Source: Pseudomonas sp. N040
GTDB lineage: Bacteria > Pseudomonadota > Gammaproteobacteria > Pseudomonadales > Pseudomonadaceae
Reading direction: 5' to 3'
Length of the DNA stretch: 64,000 nt
NCBI RefSeq assembly: GCF_015637705.1
Contig: NZ_JADOBE010000006.1
Location: 16,420 to 80,419, forward strand
The position numbers and the translations under genes were made by a program. Below are positions 25,109-34,760 of this stretch, in pieces. Each line of letters opens with the position of its first letter. Position 1 is the first letter of the stretch. Below the pieces are notes generated by a model that was not told the origin of the DNA, made no database searches, and worked only from the letters and a program-made list of their open reading frames with translations.

Positions 25109-26367
25109 GGGCTGGGCGCCCGCAACCAGCCGAGCAACTGCTGGTAGACCGCCTGGCTGGACAGCAGGTCGAAGTGATCGATGCCGTAGACCACCGCCTG
25201 GTGCGCTGCATCGATCGGCAGCGACAGGGCGGGATCCTTGTGCCGGCCCAGCGCGCTGTGCACCGGTACCAGGCCGTCGCCGGGCTGGCGGGCGACCGGC
25301 TCCTTGCGCTTGGTCGCCGCCAGCACATAACAGTCGACGCCCGCGGGCAGCGCTACCGGCCGCCGCGGATCGTGCCGGTGGTTGCCGTCGTGGTTCTGCC
25401 AGTCCTCGTCCAGCAGGTTGCCGAAGCGCAAATCACGGATGCCGGAACTGCGGATCATGCCCAGGCGGGTAAAGGGCGCGCTGTAGGGACTGATGCCGAT
25501 CAGCAGGTTGGCGCGGTTGCCGGCACGCTCCAGCGGCGCGCCGTGGTGCGGGGTGCCGAGGAAGACCAGGCGGGTCAGCACGTTCAACCAGCCGTGGCCG
25601 GCCGCCGCCGCGTAGTGACAGGCACTGCGCGTCACCAGCCCGCCCATGCTGTGGCCGACGATCAGCAGCTCGCGCACCGGCACCGGCCAGTGACTGACCA
25701 GTTGCTCGAGGGTGGCGGCGAACTCGCGGCCGTTGCTGGAGATATGCCGGCCGCTGTTGTAGCTGAGGTACAGCGGCGTGCAATCCAGCTCCCGGGCCAG
25801 CGCCTGGCCGTGGTCGTGGCCCTCGCGCAGCCATTGCAGGTCATTCATGCACAGGCCGTGGACCAGCACCAGCAGGCGCCCGTTGGAGTCGGCGAAGTGA
25901 CCGGCCAGCGCCGGCGCGCTGAGCTCCAGCGGCACCCCGCCCTGGCGCAGGCGCATCGGCAGGGCCAGCGGGTTGCCGGTGCTGATCAGGTAGTCGCCGA
26001 GCACCCCGTTGAGCGCTGCCAGCAGGGCCTCGCGGCGCGGCGAAAACGGCTGGCCGGGCAACAGCGGCTGCAACTGCGCCAGCGCCGTGTCGAGCAGCGT
26101 ACCGACCACCCGGGTCACGCCGCGCACGCTGCGGTAGACCATCCCGGTAATGCCGCGCGTGCGCCCTGCCGGCGCCTTGCCGATCAGCGCCACGGGCGAG
26201 GCGATGGTGCTGTGCATGTCCTCGACGATGTCGGTGACCCCGGCAACCGCATTGATGATCAACTGGCTGACCCCGCGCAGATCCGCCCCGCTGTCGCTGT
26301 CGCCCGGCGGCGTGCCGGCGAGCGTGTCTGACGGTGCCGGTGCTGCGGGTTGCTCGGTGCTGGCCAT
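25105..26367 (-). CDS. PGAP1-like serine esterase/lipase
   Basis: A 420-residue alpha/beta hydrolase. The oxyanion loop is VHGLCMN at residues 169-175 and the nucleophile elbow is GHSMGG with Ser240; a GTPHHGAP motif at 271-278 is typical of PGAP1-like esterases. An N-terminal domain of about 150 residues without clear homology precedes the catalytic core and contains several amphipathic stretches. No signal peptide is evident. The start at 26367 is supported by CAGGAG nine bases upstream. The substrate is unknown; a lipid or pathway ester would fit. Confidence 0.82.
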   Translation of the reverse strand: MASTEQPAAPAPSDTLAGTPPGDSDSGADLRGVSQLIINAVAGVTDIVEDMHSTIASPVALIGKAPAGRTRGITGMVYRSVRGVTRVVGTLLDTALAQLQPLLPGQPFSPRREALLAALNGVLGDYLISTGNPLALPMRLRQGGVPLELSAPALAGHFADSNGRLLVLVHGLCMNDLQWLREGHDHGQALARELDCTPLYLSYNSGRHISSNGREFAATLEQLVSHWPVPVRELLIVGHSMGGLVTRSACHYAAAAGHGWLNVLTRLVFLGTPHHGAPLERAGNRANLLIGISPYSAPFTRLGMIRSSGIRDLRFGNLLDEDWQNHDGNHRHDPRRPVALPAGVDCYVLAATKRKEPVARQPGDGLVPVHSALGRHKDPALSLPIDAAHQAVVYGIDHFDLLSSQAVYQQLLGWLRAPSP

Positions 26368-26477
26368 GCTGAACTCCTGGGGGTGCGGGTGGGCTGCGCG
26401 CTGGCTGGTCGCGGCGGCGCTCGTGGGCGACAACAGCCACCCGACGGTGGCGACAAACATTTGCGGCAATGTTATGG

Positions 26478-26496
26478 CACTATAAGTGACACTATA
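26478..26496. promoter_or_regulatory. Small palindrome and direct repeat in a divergent promoter
   Basis: CACTATAAGTG (26478-26488) is a short dyad, and CACTATA recurs at 26490-26496 with a 12-base period. It lies in the 303-base gap (26368-26670) between the esterase and the small membrane-protein gene. Nothing else is recognisable in that gap. A promoter or operator is plausible but unproven. Confidence 0.3.
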
Positions 26497-26670
26497 TCGA
26501 CAGGCACGGCGCGGACTGACAAGATGCCTGCACGTGGCGCAAAACCAATTCGTGCATTCTGCGACCAAACAGCTTGGCACGGTCAGATTTTCGGCAATAC
26601 TGCGCAAGCCGGAAGTCCGGCAACCCGCTTTTCCCATAACGACAACAGCCCCAAGGGGCGGAGTAAATCA

Positions 26671-26931
26671 ATGAACAACGCCAAAGTCGTCATGCTGGCC
26701 CTGTACGCCATCACCATCCTGTCCCTGCTGGTAGCCATACCCGGGGGATCGGTCCTGCAAACCATCAGCCTGGTGATCGTGGTCGCGCACGTGGGCGAAG
26801 TCCTGGCTTGCCAGAAGCAGATCCGTCTCTATCAGGGCCCGTTGGTGGACAGCATTGCCTTGACCCTGCTGTTCGGCTTCGCCCACTGGAAGCCCATGGC
26901 CGACAAAGCAGCCCGCGAAACCCAGGCCTGA
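26671..26931 (+). CDS. Small hydrophobic membrane protein, DUF1145-like
   Basis: An 86-residue protein with hydrophobic segments at about 5-25 and 28-46 and a third weaker one near 60-75. The layout resembles DUF1145 (YhhL-like) proteins, which are short inner-membrane proteins of unknown function. The stop codon is five bases from the sulfatase start, so the two are surely co-transcribed. The family assignment is tentative. Confidence 0.65.
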   Translation: MNNAKVVMLALYAITILSLLVAIPGGSVLQTISLVIVVAHVGEVLACQKQIRLYQGPLVDSIALTLLFGFAHWKPMADKAARETQA

Positions 26932-26936
26932 CCGGG

Positions 26937-28700
26937 ATGCGCATCCCTTTCGCCGGTTACACCCTCGGCCTGCTGCTGGCGCTGTTGGCCGGGCCGGCGG
27001 CTGCGGCGCAGCCGAACATCGTGCTGCTGCTGGCCGATGACTGGGGCTTCAGCGATGTCGGTGCGTTCGGCGGCGAGATGGCCACGCCCAACCTCGACGC
27101 CCTGGCCGGACAGGGGATGCGCTTCTCCAACTTCCATGTGGCGGCATCCTGCGCGCCGACCCGTTCCATGCTGCTGACCGGCGTGGACAACCACCGCAAC
27201 GGCGTCGGCAACATGCCGGAAACCATCCCGCAAAGCCACCAGGGCCAGCCGGGCTACCTCGGCGTACTGGACACCAATGTGGTCACCGTGGCCAGCCTGC
27301 TGCGTGACAGTGGTTACCACACCTATATCTCCGGCAAATGGCACCTCGGCCACGAGCCGCACAACCTGCCGCCGGCGCGCGGCTTCGAGCGTTCGGTGAT
27401 CCAGGCCGACAGCGGCTCGGACAACTGGGAAATGAAGCCCTACCTGTCGCTCAAGCCGGAGGTGTCCTGGTACGAGAACGGCGAGCGGCTGCATTCGCTG
27501 CCGGAAGATTTCTATTCTTCGACCTTCTTCGTCAGCAAGGCCATCGAGCAGATCGAGTCCAACCGCGACAGCGGGCAGCCGTTCTTCTCCTACATCGCCT
27601 TCCAGGCCAACCACATTCCGCTGCAGGCACCGCAGCAGTTCATCGACAAGTACAAGGGGCGCTACGACCAGGGCTGGAATGCCCTGCGCCAGCAACGCCG
27701 CGACAAGGCCATCGAACTGGGCCTGATCCCGCCCGGCACACCGATGACCGAGATGGCCACCACCCTCGACTGGGCGGCCCTGAGCCCCGCGGAACAGGCC
27801 TACCAGGCTCGGCGCATGGAAGTGTATGCGGCCATGGCCGAAGCCATGGACCATGAAGTCGGCCGGCTGATCGCCTACCTGAAGGAAACCGAAAAGTACG
27901 AAAATACGGTATTCCTGTTCCTCTCCGACAACGGCGCCGAGGGCTCCGACCCCTATGCCACGCTCAGCGGGCGCCTGTGGCTGGATCACAACTACGACCG
28001 CAGCATCGAGCGCCTCGGCGGCAAGGGCGCCTACTCGATCATCGGCCCGAGCTGGGCCAGCGCGGCGGTGGCACCGCTGAACACCTACAAGTTCTGGGCC
28101 GGCGAAGGCGGCATCCGCGTGCCGCTGATTGTCGCCGGCGTGCCCGGCGCCCTGGCCAACCGGATCAGCCCGGCCTTCACCCACGTCACCGACATCGCGC
28201 CGACCCTGCTGGCCCTGGCCGGCGTCCAGCAGCCGGACGGCCGTTACCAGGGCCGGGCGGTCGAACCCATGATCGGGCGCAACCTGCTCCCGGTCCTGCG
28301 CGGCCAGGCCGACGCGGTGTACCCGGTCGACCAGCCGGTGGGCTACGAGCTGTCGGGCAACGCCGCCATCTTCAAGGGCGACTACAAACTGCTGCGCAAC
28401 CTGCCGCCCATCGGTGACGGCCAGTGGCACCTGTACGACATCCGCCGCGACCCCGGCGAAGTGACGGACCTGCAGCAGCAATTGCCCGAGCTGTTCCAGC
28501 AGCTGATTGCCGACTACGCCGACTACGCCCGCGCCAACGGCGTATTGCCGATGCCCGATGGCTATGACCCGATCAAGCAGGTGTTCATCAACGCCATGAT
28601 CAATGTCTATCTGCCCAAGCTGAAACTGTGGGGCATTCCCGCCGTGCTGCTGGTGCTGGCCGCCATTTACCTGCTGCGCCGGCGCCGCCGGCAGCGTTGA
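26937..28700 (+). CDS. Sulfatase (arylsulfatase type) with signal peptide and C-terminal anchor
   Basis: A 587-residue type I sulfatase. The formylglycine motif CAPTR is at residues 72-76 (Cys72 is the residue converted to formylglycine), after the metal-binding ADDWG at about 33-37; a further metal site is SDNGAEGSD near residue 328. Residues 1-24 form a signal peptide with cleavage near AAAA-Q, and a hydrophobic helix followed by RRRRRQR at the extreme C-terminus would anchor it in the inner membrane facing the periplasm. Maturation requires a formylglycine-generating enzyme, not seen in this window. It would release sulfate from aryl or sterol sulfate esters. Confidence 0.9.
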   Translation: MRIPFAGYTLGLLLALLAGPAAAAQPNIVLLLADDWGFSDVGAFGGEMATPNLDALAGQGMRFSNFHVAASCAPTRSMLLTGVDNHRNGVGNMPETIPQSHQGQPGYLGVLDTNVVTVASLLRDSGYHTYISGKWHLGHEPHNLPPARGFERSVIQADSGSDNWEMKPYLSLKPEVSWYENGERLHSLPEDFYSSTFFVSKAIEQIESNRDSGQPFFSYIAFQANHIPLQAPQQFIDKYKGRYDQGWNALRQQRRDKAIELGLIPPGTPMTEMATTLDWAALSPAEQAYQARRMEVYAAMAEAMDHEVGRLIAYLKETEKYENTVFLFLSDNGAEGSDPYATLSGRLWLDHNYDRSIERLGGKGAYSIIGPSWASAAVAPLNTYKFWAGEGGIRVPLIVAGVPGALANRISPAFTHVTDIAPTLLALAGVQQPDGRYQGRAVEPMIGRNLLPVLRGQADAVYPVDQPVGYELSGNAAIFKGDYKLLRNLPPIGDGQWHLYDIRRDPGEVTDLQQQLPELFQQLIADYADYARANGVLPMPDGYDPIKQVFINAMINVYLPKLKLWGIPAVLLVLAAIYLLRRRRRQR

Positions 28701-28713
28701 TTCTCAATTGACA

Positions 28714-28748
28714 CCCTCTCCCAACCCCTCTGCCCGGAGGGGCGAGGG
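28714..28748. repeat. Imperfect GC-rich hairpin
   Basis: CCCCTC (28725-28730) pairs with GAGGGG (28737-28742), and the flanking CCCTC/GAGGG arms extend it. It lies 13 bases after the sulfatase stop codon and may act as an attenuator or mRNA-processing hairpin. It resembles the common CCCTCTCCC dispersed repeat. Confidence 0.4.
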
Positions 28749-28772
28749 AGCACAACCAGCGAGGATTCGAAC

Positions 28773-29678
28773 ATGCAGTCACTGCGCACCCCCGATGAAC
28801 GCTTCGCCAACCTGCCCGGCTATCACTTCGCGCCACATTACCTGCAGGTGGACGACACCGAAGGTGGCGAATTGCGCCTGCATTACCTGGATGAGGGTGC
28901 CGCTGATGCGCCCGTGGTGCTGTTGCTGCACGGCGAGCCGAGCTGGTGCTACCTGTACCGCAAGATGATTCCGCTGCTGGTGGCGGCCGGCTACCGGGTG
29001 ATTGCCCCGGACCTGATCGGCTTCGGCCGTTCCGACAAGCCCAGCCAGCGCAGCGACTACACCTACCAGCGGCATGTCGACTGGATTCGCGCCCTGCTGC
29101 TGCAGCTTGAGCTGACCGGCATGACCCTGGTCTGCCAGGACTGGGGCGGCCTGATCGGCCTGCGCCTGGTCGCCGAGCACCCGGAGCGCTTCGCCCGGGT
29201 GGTGGCCGCCAACACCATGCTGCCGACCGGCGATCACCACCCCGGCGAAGCCTTCCTCAAGTGGCGCGAGTTTTCCCAGACGGTGCCGGTGTTCCCCACC
29301 GGCATGATCATCCAGCGCTCCGTCACCTGCACCCTGCCGCCGGAGGTGATCGCCGCCTACGACGCGCCCTTCCCGGATGAAAGCTACAAGGAAGGCGCGC
29401 GGCAGTTCCCCACCCTGGTGCCGGCCACCCCCGATGACCCGGCGGCCCCGGCCAACCGCAAGGCCTGGGAAAGCCTGGTGAAGTTCGACAAGCCGTTCCT
29501 CACCGCCTTCAGCGACAAGGACCCGATCACCGCCGGTGGCGACAAGGTACTGCGCAAGCTGATCCCCGGCTGCGCCGGCCAGCCGCACACCACCATCGAG
29601 AACGGTGGGCACTTCCTCCAGGAAGACCAGGGCGAGGCACTGGCCCGGGTGGTGATCGCGTTCATGCGCAACAGCTGA
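28773..29678 (+). CDS. Haloalkane dehalogenase, subfamily I type
   Basis: A 301-residue alpha/beta hydrolase matching haloalkane dehalogenases. The nucleophile is Asp123 in CQDWGG, followed by the halide-binding Trp124; HGEPSW is at 53-58, the acid is probably Asp250 in SDKDPIT and the base His280 in NGGHFLQED. The second halide Trp may be Trp164. These features fit HLD-I (DhlA/DhmA-like) enzymes that hydrolyse C-halogen bonds to alcohol, proton and halide. Natural substrates may be non-halogenated epoxides or esters. It is preceded by GAGG and starts a run with an SDR and a GST-like gene. Confidence 0.85.
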   Translation: MQSLRTPDERFANLPGYHFAPHYLQVDDTEGGELRLHYLDEGAADAPVVLLLHGEPSWCYLYRKMIPLLVAAGYRVIAPDLIGFGRSDKPSQRSDYTYQRHVDWIRALLLQLELTGMTLVCQDWGGLIGLRLVAEHPERFARVVAANTMLPTGDHHPGEAFLKWREFSQTVPVFPTGMIIQRSVTCTLPPEVIAAYDAPFPDESYKEGARQFPTLVPATPDDPAAPANRKAWESLVKFDKPFLTAFSDKDPITAGGDKVLRKLIPGCAGQPHTTIENGGHFLQEDQGEALARVVIAFMRNS

Positions 29679-29693
29679 AAACCACTGTTTCTT

Positions 29694-29758
29694 TGTAGGA
29701 GCCAGCTTGCTGGCGATCGCTGGCAGACAGCTCATATCGCCAGCAAGCTGGCTCCTAA
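29694..29758. repeat. REP hairpin (copy 4)
   Basis: TGTAGGAGCCAGCTTGCTGG and CGCCAGCAAGCTGGCTCCTA form the same long hairpin, 15 bases after the dehalogenase stop codon and 80 bases before the SDR gene. Confidence 0.88.
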
Positions 29759-29838
29759 GATGTTGCGTTTTGCTCAGTACGCACGCTCAACCCAACCCTG
29801 CATAACGCCCCGCCAGCCGGCGGGGCCAAAGGAAATCC

Positions 29839-30588
<750 letters not shown>

Positions 30589-30625
30589 GCTGTCCCCGTC
30601 ACCGACCAACCGCAGCGAGATCAAC

Positions 30626-31735
30626 ATGCACAAACCCTTCGTCCACTATGGCTGGCACCTGTCCTATTTCTCCGGCAAGACGCGCTGCTACCTGACCTAC
30701 AAGGGCATCCCGTTCGAGGACAACCAGGTCAACCTGTACAACCTGATGGTCCGCAACAAGCGCAAGACCGGCGTGGTGGTGATGCCGATCCTGCGCACCC
30801 CGGAAAACGAATGGCTGCACGACACCAGCCTGATCATCGACCGCCTGGAAGCGCGCTTCCCGCAGGCGCCGGTGATTCCGCAAACGCCGCTGCAGCGCAG
30901 CGTCGCCTACCTGCTCGAAGCCTGGGGCGACGAATGGTGGATTCCCATCGCCATGCACACGCGCTGGAGCTACCCGGAGAACTATGCGCTGTGGGAGCAG
31001 GATGCCGGCCCGGCGCTGCTGCCGCATTTCCCGAAGTTCCTGCAACGGCGCATCGCCGCCTTCCCGGCCGGCAAGATGCGCGTGATGCTGCATGCGGTGG
31101 GCGTGCGCCCGGAACAGGCGCAGCTGATGAACGACTGGACGGCGAACATGCTCGACCACCTCGACCGCCACTTCGCCGAGCACCCCTACCTGCTCGGCGG
31201 GCACCCGACCCTGGCTGACTTCGGCCTGGTCGGCAGCATGTACGGCCATCTCGGCCGCGACCCCTGGCCGGCCCGCGAGCTGGTCGCGCCGCGCCGTCAC
31301 CTGCGCGCCTGGATCGACCGCATGGCCAGCCCGCCAGCGCCAGGCACCGCGCAGCAGCCGCTGCTGGCGGATGACCGCATCGCCGACACCCTGCTGCCGG
31401 TGCTGCACAGTGTGTTCAGTGAATTCGTGCCGATGCTTGAAGCCATCCTCGCCCAGGTCAACCGCCTGCTGCCAACCTACCCGGCCGGCAAGCCGCTGCC
31501 GCGCAGCCTCGGTGAAATCGAAATACCCATGGCCGGGCAGACCTTCCGCCGCAACGCCCTGCCCTACAGCCTGTGGATGGCGCAGCGGGTGCTCGACGGC
31601 TACCGCAACCTGCCGCCCGCGCAACAGGACACGGTTGGCAACTGGCTGCGCGAGCACGGCGGCAGCCGCCTGCTGGAACTGGACTTGCCGCGCCTGCGCA
31701 TGGCCGGCCTGCGGGTGGCGCTCGAGGCCCAGTGA
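30626..31735 (+). CDS. Glutathione S-transferase family protein
   Basis: A 369-residue protein with an N-terminal thioredoxin-like GST domain (about residues 8-90, including a KTRCYLTYKGIPFE stretch) and a C-terminal all-helical domain (about 100-250), plus an additional roughly 110-residue C-terminal extension that normal GSTs of about 210 residues lack. The catalytic Ser or Cys cannot be assigned with confidence. It lies 37 bases after the SDR gene in the same orientation. Similar proteins often accompany aromatic or steroid degradation genes, but the role here is open. Confidence 0.75.
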   Translation: MHKPFVHYGWHLSYFSGKTRCYLTYKGIPFEDNQVNLYNLMVRNKRKTGVVVMPILRTPENEWLHDTSLIIDRLEARFPQAPVIPQTPLQRSVAYLLEAWGDEWWIPIAMHTRWSYPENYALWEQDAGPALLPHFPKFLQRRIAAFPAGKMRVMLHAVGVRPEQAQLMNDWTANMLDHLDRHFAEHPYLLGGHPTLADFGLVGSMYGHLGRDPWPARELVAPRRHLRAWIDRMASPPAPGTAQQPLLADDRIADTLLPVLHSVFSEFVPMLEAILAQVNRLLPTYPAGKPLPRSLGEIEIPMAGQTFRRNALPYSLWMAQRVLDGYRNLPPAQQDTVGNWLREHGGSRLLELDLPRLRMAGLRVALEAQ

Positions 31736-31796
31736 TACGGCCCTTGAGTAGCAGCGACGCCCCCGCCGCGACGCAAACCGCCAGGCAACAACAAAA

Positions 31797-31873
31797 GCTC
31801 GCGCCGAGGGCGACGCTCCTACGGGCCAGGGTGGCGCCAGGCTGCTCTTGTAGGAGCGGCGCCCTCGCCGCGA
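31797..31873. repeat. REP-like palindrome, TCGCGCCGAGGGCGACG type
   Basis: TCGCGCCGAGGGCGACGCTCC and TGTAGGAGCGGCGCCCTCGC, broken by about 25 bases, form a BIME-like palindrome. The remainder of the 377-base gap (31736-32112) contains no gene I can support. Confidence 0.75.
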
Positions 31874-32112
31874 AGCGAACCATCAGCCAACAACTAACCC
31901 TCTCGCCGAGAGCGGCGCGTATTCAACGGCCCGGTTATTCAAGGCGCGCAGCAATATGTGCCGCCCGGCATGCTTGAACTCGGCGGTTTTGACCTCGACT
32001 GGAGCGGCCCCGGCGGTTGACGCAAGCCCGCCCGAAGTCGCATGGTTAGCCCTGTTGCAGTGCACCGGCGGCGCCGCAGGGCCCCGCCATCCATCAGTCC
32101 CGGAGCCTATGC

Positions 32113-33081
32113 ATGAGCCGTTTGCCCCCCGTTCTGTCCAACCTGCCGTTCCCCGTGATCGGCAGCCCGATGTTCATCATCAGCACGCCCCAGCTGGTGA
32201 TCGCCCAGTGCAAGGCCGGCGTGATCGGCTCGATGCCGGCGCTGAATGCGCGCCCGGCGGCGCAACTGGAAGACTGGCTGGCGGAAATCACCGAGGAACT
32301 GGCGGCGCACGACCGCGCCAACCCGGACCAGCCGGCCGCGCCGTTCGCCATCAACCAGATCGTGCACAAGAGCAATGACCGCCTAGAACACGACATGGAG
32401 GTCTGTGCCCGCTTCAAGGTGCCGATCATCATCACCTCGCTGGGCGCCCGCGAGGACGTCAACCAGGCGGTGCATGCCTGGGGCGGCGTGACCCTGCACG
32501 ACGTGATCAGCAACCTGTTCGCCCACAAGGCCATCGAGAAAGGTGCCGACGGCCTGATCGCGGTTGCCGCCGGGGCTGGCGGCCACGCCAGCGTGAAGAG
32601 CCCGTTTGCCATGATCCAGGAAATCCGCGACTGGTTTGACGGGCCGCTGGCACTCTCCGGTTCCATGGCCTCGGGCCGCGCCATCCTCGCCGCCCAGGCG
32701 ATGGGCGCGGACTTCGCCTACATCGGCTCGGCGTTCATCGCCACCGAGGAAGCACGCGCGGTGGAGGAGTACAAGCAGATGATCACCGCGAGCAACTCCG
32801 ACGACATCGTCTACAGCAACTTCTACACCGGCATCCACGGCAACTACCTGAAAGGCAGCATCCGCAACGCCGGCATGGACCCGGACAACCTGCCGCAAAG
32901 CGACCCGAGCAAGATGAACTTTGCCAGCGGCGAAGGCTCGAACAGCGCCAAGGCGTGGAAGGACATCTGGGGTTGCGGCCAGGGCATCGGCGCGATCAGC
33001 GAAGTGCTGCCGACCGCCGAACTGGTGGCGCGCTGGAAGCGTGAATACGCTGCAGCCAAGGCCAGCCTCTGCGCCAGCTGA
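32113..33081 (+). CDS. Nitronate monooxygenase-like FMN protein (second copy in window)
   Basis: A 322-residue TIM-barrel flavoprotein of the nitronate monooxygenase family, unlike the one at 813 in detail. Landmarks are the GSPMFIIS start, AGAGGHA near residue 155 for FMN-phosphate binding, the LSGSMASGRAI phosphate loop near 180 and YIGSAFIATEEA near 205. This sequence pattern matches the NPD branch that includes NADH:quinone reductases and class II nitronate monooxygenases. CGGAG precedes the ATG. It ends the plus-strand catabolic region and converges with the polysaccharide cluster. Confidence 0.86.
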   Translation: MSRLPPVLSNLPFPVIGSPMFIISTPQLVIAQCKAGVIGSMPALNARPAAQLEDWLAEITEELAAHDRANPDQPAAPFAINQIVHKSNDRLEHDMEVCARFKVPIIITSLGAREDVNQAVHAWGGVTLHDVISNLFAHKAIEKGADGLIAVAAGAGGHASVKSPFAMIQEIRDWFDGPLALSGSMASGRAILAAQAMGADFAYIGSAFIATEEARAVEEYKQMITASNSDDIVYSNFYTGIHGNYLKGSIRNAGMDPDNLPQSDPSKMNFASGEGSNSAKAWKDIWGCGQGIGAISEVLPTAELVARWKREYAAAKASLCAS

Positions 33082-33155
33082 GGGGTTTTCGTCGCGGCGG
33101 CTGGTTTGCTGGTTGAGTGCCGCTGCCACTGCAGACAGTTGCACTTGCAGAAGCC

Positions 33156-33893
33156 TCAGTCAGCGCAGGCCTTCAGCTTGTGGGCCGTCTTCAGTTCGGG
33201 GCTCAGCGCCGCGCACAACGACTCGAGCCGGCCGGTCTGCCCGGCCAGGGCGAGCAGGCGTTGCGCCTCGCCGGGGCTGTATATCAAGACGCGGCGGGCC
33301 GATTCGAGGCCGGCCTGCTGCTGGCCGGCAGTCAATCTCGGCCAGGCGATCAGGGCGATTTCCGCCAGCTCGCGGTTCACCTCGAGAATCCACGGGCCAA
33401 GGCTGAACGCCTGCTCCAGGGCATTGGCGAACTCGTCGTCGAACTCCTGCAGGTACAACTTGGCATGGGCCAGGCGCGCCCAGGTGTTCGGCCAGGTCGG
33501 GCGCACGCCGAGCGAGGCGCGGTAGGCCGCCAGTGCGGCACGCCGCGACTCTGTGGCAATCGGGGCGGCATACGGCTGGCGGAACTGCTTCCAGCTGTAG
33601 ATGCGCCCGAGCCGGTCCAGGCGCTCGCCATCCGCTACCGGATACAGTTCGATCGCCCGCTGCGCCGCGCCGTGGGCGATGTTCCAGGCGCGCGCGTCGG
33701 GTTCCACGGCGGCGGCTTCCCAGGCGCCGAGAAAGGCTTCGGCCTGATAGTCGGCAATGCCCACCAGCAGCAGGCGGCCACCAAACAGCAGCAACGCACT
33801 GGCCGCGAGCGCAACGCCGAGCGCCGCCGCCCGCCGGCCGAGGCGAGTCGCAGGCTGCCGCGGCAAGCCCAGGCTGGCGGCAGTGTCACTCAC
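33156..33893 (-). CDS. VpsP-like polysaccharide biosynthesis protein
   Basis: A 245-residue protein with an N-terminal membrane helix (about residues 22-45) and a helical C-terminal region with TPR-like pattern (RSALELYP-type segments such as RAIELYPVADGERLDRLGRI). This architecture matches VpsP-type proteins found at the ends of polysaccharide gene clusters. It starts at GTG 33893, which overlaps the stop codon of the upstream phosphatase gene (GTGA), so a fused reading frame across both genes would be wrong. The function in vps clusters is not well defined. Confidence 0.75.
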   Translation of the reverse strand: MSDTAASLGLPRQPATRLGRRAAALGVALAASALLLFGGRLLLVGIADYQAEAFLGAWEAAAVEPDARAWNIAHGAAQRAIELYPVADGERLDRLGRIYSWKQFRQPYAAPIATESRRAALAAYRASLGVRPTWPNTWARLAHAKLYLQEFDDEFANALEQAFSLGPWILEVNRELAEIALIAWPRLTAGQQQAGLESARRVLIYSPGEAQRLLALAGQTGRLESLCAALSPELKTAHKLKACAD

Positions 33894-34615
33894 TGGAAAT
33901 GGCCCTGGGCGATTTGCCAGGGCGTGTGGCTGACCAGCGCTTCGGCCCGGGCCTCGCCGATCAGGCGGGCCGCTTGGCGCACGCCATCGGTGAGAATCGG
34001 CGGGCGATATTCCTGATTGTGCGCATCGCTGGCGAGGATGGTCACCAGGCCTTCGCGCAGCAAGTCGTGGGCGATGGCCTCGGCGGCCGGGCCGAAGCCG
34101 CCGGCGACCGAGGCCGCGGTAACCTGCAGCAGGCAGCCCTGCTCGATGAACGGCTTGAGCCTGGCCGGCGCGCGCATGATGCCCTTGTTGCGTTCCGGGT
34201 GGGCGAGCATCGGCACAATGTTGCGCTGCAGCAGCCAGCTGATCATGCGCTCCGCGCCAAACGGCACCTCGCCATGGGGGAACTCCAGCAGCAGGACCTG
34301 CTTGCCCTGCCACTCGCCGAGGAACGGAATCTGGCCGGCGCCGATGCCGAGCATCAGCTCCGCGCCGAAGCGCACTTCCGCGGCGGTGGCGACTTGCAGG
34401 GGAATGTCGGCCGCCTGCAGCGCCGCGACAAACTGCGCGTGCGCACCCTGGATGATCGCCGGCGTGTTGTCGTAGCGCCCGGGATGGATATGCGGCGTGC
34501 ACACCAGATGGGTGATGCCATCGGCCACCGCGATGCGCGCCAACGCGAGTGAGGTGGCGAGGTCGGGGGCGCCGTCGTCTATGCCGGGCAGCAGGTGGTT
34601 GTGCAGGTCGATCAT
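33890..34615 (-). CDS. CpsB/CapC-type manganese-dependent protein-tyrosine phosphatase
   Basis: A 241-residue PHP-domain phosphatase. The metal-binding motif DLHNHLLPGIDDG is at residues 3-15 (His5, His7, Asp13), and the CTPHIH segment is at about 39-44. CpsB/YwqE enzymes dephosphorylate tyrosine residues on polysaccharide co-polymerase tyrosine kinases and so tune chain length. No kinase is visible in the window. It overlaps the downstream VpsP-like gene by four bases, forming the 3-prime end of the minus-strand cluster or a small separate unit, separated from wbpM by 302 bases of repeats. Confidence 0.9.
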   Translation of the reverse strand: MIDLHNHLLPGIDDGAPDLATSLALARIAVADGITHLVCTPHIHPGRYDNTPAIIQGAHAQFVAALQAADIPLQVATAAEVRFGAELMLGIGAGQIPFLGEWQGKQVLLLEFPHGEVPFGAERMISWLLQRNIVPMLAHPERNKGIMRAPARLKPFIEQGCLLQVTAASVAGGFGPAAEAIAHDLLREGLVTILASDAHNQEYRPPILTDGVRQAARLIGEARAEALVSHTPWQIAQGHFQ

Positions 34616-34684
34616 GGCAGCTCTTGGGGCGTAGCGTTGTTTAAGGCGCTGTCTGCGTTAGTGATTGAACGTGCTTTTTCTCGC

Positions 34685-34760
34685 GCAGGGTGGGCTTTAG
34701 CCCAGCAATGCCCGACACAGTGTTTCGGTGGGCTGAAGCCCACCCTACGCCCACCCTACG
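34685..34760. repeat. GCAGGGTGGGC palindromic repeat
   Basis: GCAGGGTGGGCTTTAGCCC is paired with GGGCTGAAGCCCACCCTACG, again followed by an extra CCCACCCTACG. A tail at 34653-34684 contains TAGTGATTGAACGTGCTTTT, the same tail seen at the left edge of the window. A half REP unit (TCGCGCCGGAGGCGGCGCTCC) lies at about 34875-34895. The 34616-34917 interval holds no gene. Confidence 0.7.

Noticed and set aside
31883..32065. Small minus-strand frame of 60 residues in the gap before the second nitronate monooxygenase
   Set aside because: No ribosome site, no homology and it spans the edge of a REP element.
33156..34502. A single fused reading frame covering the VpsP-like gene and part of the phosphatase region
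   Set aside because: Only the part from GTG 33893 has homology; the upstream part is out of frame with the PHP-domain phosphatase, which is the real gene there.
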